Translations under genes and position numbers: made by a program
From: Micrococcaceae bacterium RIT 802
GTDB lineage: Bacteria; Actinomycetota; Actinomycetes; Actinomycetales; Micrococcaceae
Assembly (NCBI GenBank): GCA_016892645.1
Contig: JAFEMX010000010.1
Span: 1 to 64,000, forward strand
Length of the DNA: 64,000 nt
Reading direction: 5' to 3'
Shown: positions 61,552-64,000 of the stretch, piece after piece
Position numbering within the stretch: position 1 is the stretch's first letter
Layout of the letters: every line of letters begins with the position of its first letter
The notes under the pieces: generated by a model
Told to the model about the DNA's origin: nothing
Database searches by the model: none
What the model saw: only the letters and a program-made list of their open reading frames with translations

Positions 61552-62178
61552 GTGCCTCCTGCCGCTTCCCGGCGGACCACACGGTCCCCAGCCTCCGGGA
61601 ATTGCCGGCCGAGCCCGGTCGGCGCAGCAGCCCTTGACAAGAATTCGTCACCGGCGCCTACTGGGTCCCATGGAGACGCCAGGATCGATCCCGCGGGGGC
61701 CGACCTCGACCCCCGCCTGCGGCCGCTGGACCAGCAGGACTTCGACCTCGCCGGCGTCGACCTCATCGTCAACACCCACCTGCACTTCGACCACTGCGGC
61801 GGCAACCACCTCTTTGCCGGGCGGCCAATATACGTCCAACGCCAGGAACTCGAGGACGCCCGCACCCTCGAGGACTACACCATCCGCGCATGGGTCGATG
61901 CGCCCGGCGTGGACTACGTGCCCGTCGACGGCGACCTCGAACTGCTTGCCGGGATCCGCCTGGTGCCGGCGCCCGGCCATACCCGCGGCTCGCAGATCGT
62001 CGTCATCGATACCGGGCAACACCCGATCGTCATCGCCGGTGACACGGCCGTCTGGTTTGGCGAGCTCGACGACCCCCGGACCGAGGGCCAGCACCTGATC
62101 CGTTCCCTCGACCCCGCGCAAGTGTGGCTCGCGCATGCGCACGAGCCGTGGAGACCCGGCACGCGCGACGCCGGCTAG
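61552..62178 (+). CDS. Metallo-beta-lactamase-fold hydrolase, probably missing its N-terminus
   Basis: 208 aa from GTG 61552. The metal site is complete: NTHLHFDHCGGN, APGHTRGSQ, AGDTAVWFG and AHAHEP. Most relatives (AiiA-like lactonases, about 250-280 aa) begin with two beta strands and a DTG motif that are absent here. The first 40 residues show no resemblance. It could be a damaged gene or could start at a non-standard codon. Confidence 0.7.
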   Translation: MPPAASRRTTRSPASGNCRPSPVGAAALDKNSSPAPTGSHGDARIDPAGADLDPRLRPLDQQDFDLAGVDLIVNTHLHFDHCGGNHLFAGRPIYVQRQELEDARTLEDYTIRAWVDAPGVDYVPVDGDLELLAGIRLVPAPGHTRGSQIVVIDTGQHPIVIAGDTAVWFGELDDPRTEGQHLIRSLDPAQVWLAHAHEPWRPGTRDAG

Positions 62179-62200
62179 GACCGCAGGACCGATGGGAACG

Positions 62201-62232
62201 ACGGCGGCACCCGGCTTCGCGCCGCCGCCGTG
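62201..62232. terminator. GC hairpin after the metallo-beta-lactamase gene
   Basis: acggcggc ... gccgccgt stem around a 12-base loop, about 25 bp after the stop. No T-run. Weak terminator candidate. Confidence 0.4.
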
Positions 62233-62260
62233 ATCTCCGCAGGGCGCCCCCGACCCGCTC

Positions 62261-62289
62261 TTGACCTTCCCGTGAGGCTCGCCTAGATT
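62261..62289 (+). promoter_or_regulatory. Promoter of the amide-utilisation cluster
   Basis: ttgacc (62261-62266), 17-bp spacer, tagatt (62284-62289). The leader from about 62296 to 62381 is about 86 bases and includes a cagatc ... gatctg repeat (62296-62331); control in the leader is possible. Confidence 0.65.
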
Positions 62290-62381
62290 GAGGTCCAGAT
62301 CACGTTTTTACAAAGATTTTCAGACGATCTGTGTCAATGCTCGCCCACCTCGCCTAGGTCTTCCTACGGAGCGTGATAGTC

Positions 62382-63014
62382 GTGACAAACGTCGGCCTGC
62401 TATATGTCGGGGCGGTGCTGTTCATCAACGGGTTGATGCTCATCGGCCTCGTGCCGGGCAAGTCAGCCGCCATCCTGAACTTCTTCGTGGGGGCCATGCA
62501 GGTCGTCTTCCCGACCATCGTCATCCTCCAGGCGGCCGGGGACATCCCCACCATCCTCGGCGCCTCCGGCCTTTACCTCTTCGGGTTCACCTACCTCTAC
62601 GTCGGCTTCAACCAGGTCTTCGGCCTACCCGGGGAAGGCCTGGGCTGGTTCTCGCTCTTCGTCGCCATCTGCGCCGTCGTTTTCGCCGTCCTGCAATTCA
62701 CCACCGTCGGCGACCCGGTGTTCGGCGTGCTATGGCTGTTGTGGGCCATCCTCTGGTTCTTCTTCTTCCTCCTCCTGGGCCTGAACATGGAGCACCTGAC
62801 GATCTTCACCGGCTGGTTCACAGCCATCGTCGCCCACGTGACGGGCACCATTCCCGCACTTTTCCTGCTGACCGGAAAGTTCGAGCCCACGGCGGGGGCC
62901 GCCTGGGCGGCAGCCGCGGGAGGCGTGGTCTCGGTGCTGGTCGCCGTCGTCATGGCCCGGCGCGCACGCCGGACCACCGGTGCCACGGCCACCCCGGCGG
63001 AGGTGGTCGCCTGA
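62382..63014 (+). CDS. amiS: AmiS/UreI-type amide or urea channel
   Basis: 210 aa, six or seven membrane helices. N-terminus VTNVGLLYVGAVLFINGLML matches the family start, so GTG 62382 is used (ggag ten bases upstream). Passive import of formamide, short amides or urea. Precedes a formamidase gene, which supports formamide as substrate. Confidence 0.92.
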   Translation: MTNVGLLYVGAVLFINGLMLIGLVPGKSAAILNFFVGAMQVVFPTIVILQAAGDIPTILGASGLYLFGFTYLYVGFNQVFGLPGEGLGWFSLFVAICAVVFAVLQFTTVGDPVFGVLWLLWAILWFFFFLLLGLNMEHLTIFTGWFTAIVAHVTGTIPALFLLTGKFEPTAGAAWAAAAGGVVSVLVAVVMARRARRTTGATATPAEVVA

Positions 63015-63113
63015 GGAGCGCAGCAGCCACCGGGCCGCCCGCCACCCAGGCTCCCTGACCCGCGGCCCGCTCTCGTCCCGTGGGAGCCGTACCGTGAGGA
63101 ACCAGGAGCAATC

Positions 63114-63401
63114 GTGCCCCTCTATGAATTCCGCTGCCCCGAAGGCGACGTCTTCGAGCAGTCCCACCCCATGGACCAGCGGCCCGATGAGGCCTCCTGC
63201 CCCGTCTGCGGGAAGTCCTCCCGCCGACGCATGCCCAGCCCCCGTCTCTCGATCGCCGGCGGTTCGGCCTACGGGCTGGTCGACGCCACGCGCCGCAGCG
63301 CGCACGAACCCGAAGTGGTTTCCGCCCTGCCGACCGGCCCACGCCGTCCCGGCTCCGGTTACACCACCAATCCGCTGCACCAGAAACTTCCGCGCTCCTG
63401 A
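63114..63401 (+). CDS. fmdB: FmdB-type zinc-ribbon regulator
   Basis: 95 aa. FmdB family proteins are zinc ribbons next to amidase genes. Here the second pair is complete (CPVCGK) but the first reads FRCPEG, with a Cys missing from the usual CxxC. aggagc precedes GTG 63114. Probable regulator of formamidase expression. Confidence 0.83.
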   Translation: MPLYEFRCPEGDVFEQSHPMDQRPDEASCPVCGKSSRRRMPSPRLSIAGGSAYGLVDATRRSAHEPEVVSALPTGPRRPGSGYTTNPLHQKLPRS

Positions 63402-63454
63402 ATCGGCGCGGACCGCCCGGTCCACGGACCGGAATCACAGTTAGGGAAGATGAC

Positions 63455-64000
63455 ATGCCTGAAGTGCTCTTTTCGCTCGATTCGAACAAGAAGTTCAAGG
63501 ACCAGGAGAAACTGGGGCACAACCGGTGGCACCCCGAGATCCCACCGGTGGCCACCGTCAAGCCCGGCGACGTGTTCCGTGTCGACTGCCGGGAATGGTT
63601 CGACGGAGCCATCGTCAACGACGACTCGGCCCAGGACATCCTCGATGCACCGCTCCTGACCGTGCACACGCTCAGTGGCCCGTTCGCGGTCGAGGGCGCC
63701 AAGCCAGGCGACCTGCTGATCGTGGACATCCTCGATGTCGGCCCGATCCCGCAGGAGGACTCCGGTCCCCTGGCCGGGCAGGGCTGGGGCTACACGGGGA
63801 TCTTCTCCAAGAACAATGGCGGCAGCTTCCTGGTGGATCAGTTCCCCGACGCCTACAAGGCCGTCTGGGACTTCCAGGGCCAGGTCGCGACCTCGCGGCA
63901 CGTCCCGGAGGTCTCCTTCGAGGGGCTCATCCACCCGGGCCTGATGGGCACGGCACCGTCGGCGGACCTGCTCGCCAAGTGGAACAAGCGCGAGGGCGAC
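63455..64000 (+). CDS. fmdA: Formamidase, 3' end outside window
   Basis: First 182 residues of an acetamidase/formamidase. MPEVLFSLDSNKKF start, GHNRWHPEIP, EWFDGAIVNDDSA, GWGYTGIF and HPGLMGTAPS all match FmdA. Hydrolyses formamide to formate and ammonia in the cytoplasm. Last gene of the amiS-fmdB-fmdA set; agggaag precedes ATG 63455. Confidence 0.94.
   Translation, partial: MPEVLFSLDSNKKFKDQEKLGHNRWHPEIPPVATVKPGDVFRVDCREWFDGAIVNDDSAQDILDAPLLTVHTLSGPFAVEGAKPGDLLIVDILDVGPIPQEDSGPLAGQGWGYTGIFSKNNGGSFLVDQFPDAYKAVWDFQGQVATSRHVPEVSFEGLIHPGLMGTAPSADLLAKWNKREGD

Overview
The window is GC-rich DNA (roughly 68-70 % by eye) with dense, short-spaced genes, many ATGA/GTGA start-stop overlaps and frequent GTG starts. 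The gene families point to an actinobacterium of the order Micrococcales, probably a Micrococcaceae (Arthrobacter/Citricoccus-like) chromosome. Pointers are two GAF-ANTAR regulators, a DUF222-HNH endonuclease, a secreted 'sunset'-type C-terminal domain, a LolA-like/ABC set and a fused deacetylase-glycosyltransferase. I saw no rRNA, tRNA, CRISPR array, insertion sequence or phage gene. This looks like chromosomal accessory and housekeeping DNA rather than a mobile island.

Layout. 1-7.9 kb: an ADP-heptose/glycan cluster with gmhA (cut by the left edge), two bifunctional heptose kinase/nucleotidyltransferases (hldE-1, hldE-2), a short SDR, an aldehyde dehydrogenase, a GT9 heptosyltransferase-like gene on the opposite strand and a GT2. 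7.9-11.7 kb: an unknown membrane protein, a luciferase-like flavoenzyme, a GNAT and a GAF-ANTAR antiterminator. 11.7-16.9 kb: a nitrate-reductase-like molybdoenzyme with a partner of unknown function, two low-complexity proteins and a cardiolipin synthase. 17-24 kb: tandem VOC genes, a 9-bp minisatellite, an MFS pump divergent from an XRE-cupin regulator, an exonuclease-endonuclease-phosphatase (EEP) protein, a two-component system and a membrane protein. 24.1-28.6 kb: a HhH-GPD protein, a flavin disulfide reductase, then an alkylation-repair operon (ECF sigma, ogt, alkB, hypothetical). 28.7-33.4 kb: an amidase, a second GAF-ANTAR and two ArsR-SRPBCC pairs. 33.5-43.9 kb: exported proteins, TMEM175, an M20 peptidase, Vsr-ASCH, a quinone reductase, HAD, and HxlR with a thioesterase. 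44-54.6 kb: an amino-acid permease, VOC/MarR, an unusual Nramp-like transporter with a DapA-like aldolase and LacI, AraC, two VOC genes and a DUF222-HNH gene. 54.9-60.5 kb: a LolA-like/ABC operon and a deacetylase-glycosyltransferase with a small membrane partner. 60.5-64 kb: a truncated ybaK, ArsR-VOC, a metallo-beta-lactamase-fold gene and an amide-utilisation cluster (AmiS channel, FmdB, formamidase cut by the right edge).

How the genes work together. Much of the window consists of small self-contained regulator-plus-effector modules. For several, the likely operator is visible as an inverted repeat in the shared promoter: XRE/MFS, MarR/VOC (two copies of the same operator), three ArsR modules, HxlR/thioesterase and LacI/aldolase. 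The most interesting systems are the dual-HldE glycan cluster, the ECF-sigma-led alkylation operon, the Nramp-like/DapA-like/LacI unit whose transporter lacks the canonical metal ligands, and the GAF-ANTAR gene next to a nitrate-reductase-like gene with two hairpins in its leader. Gene decay is visible in three places: thioesterase, ybaK and a DUF1990-like fragment.
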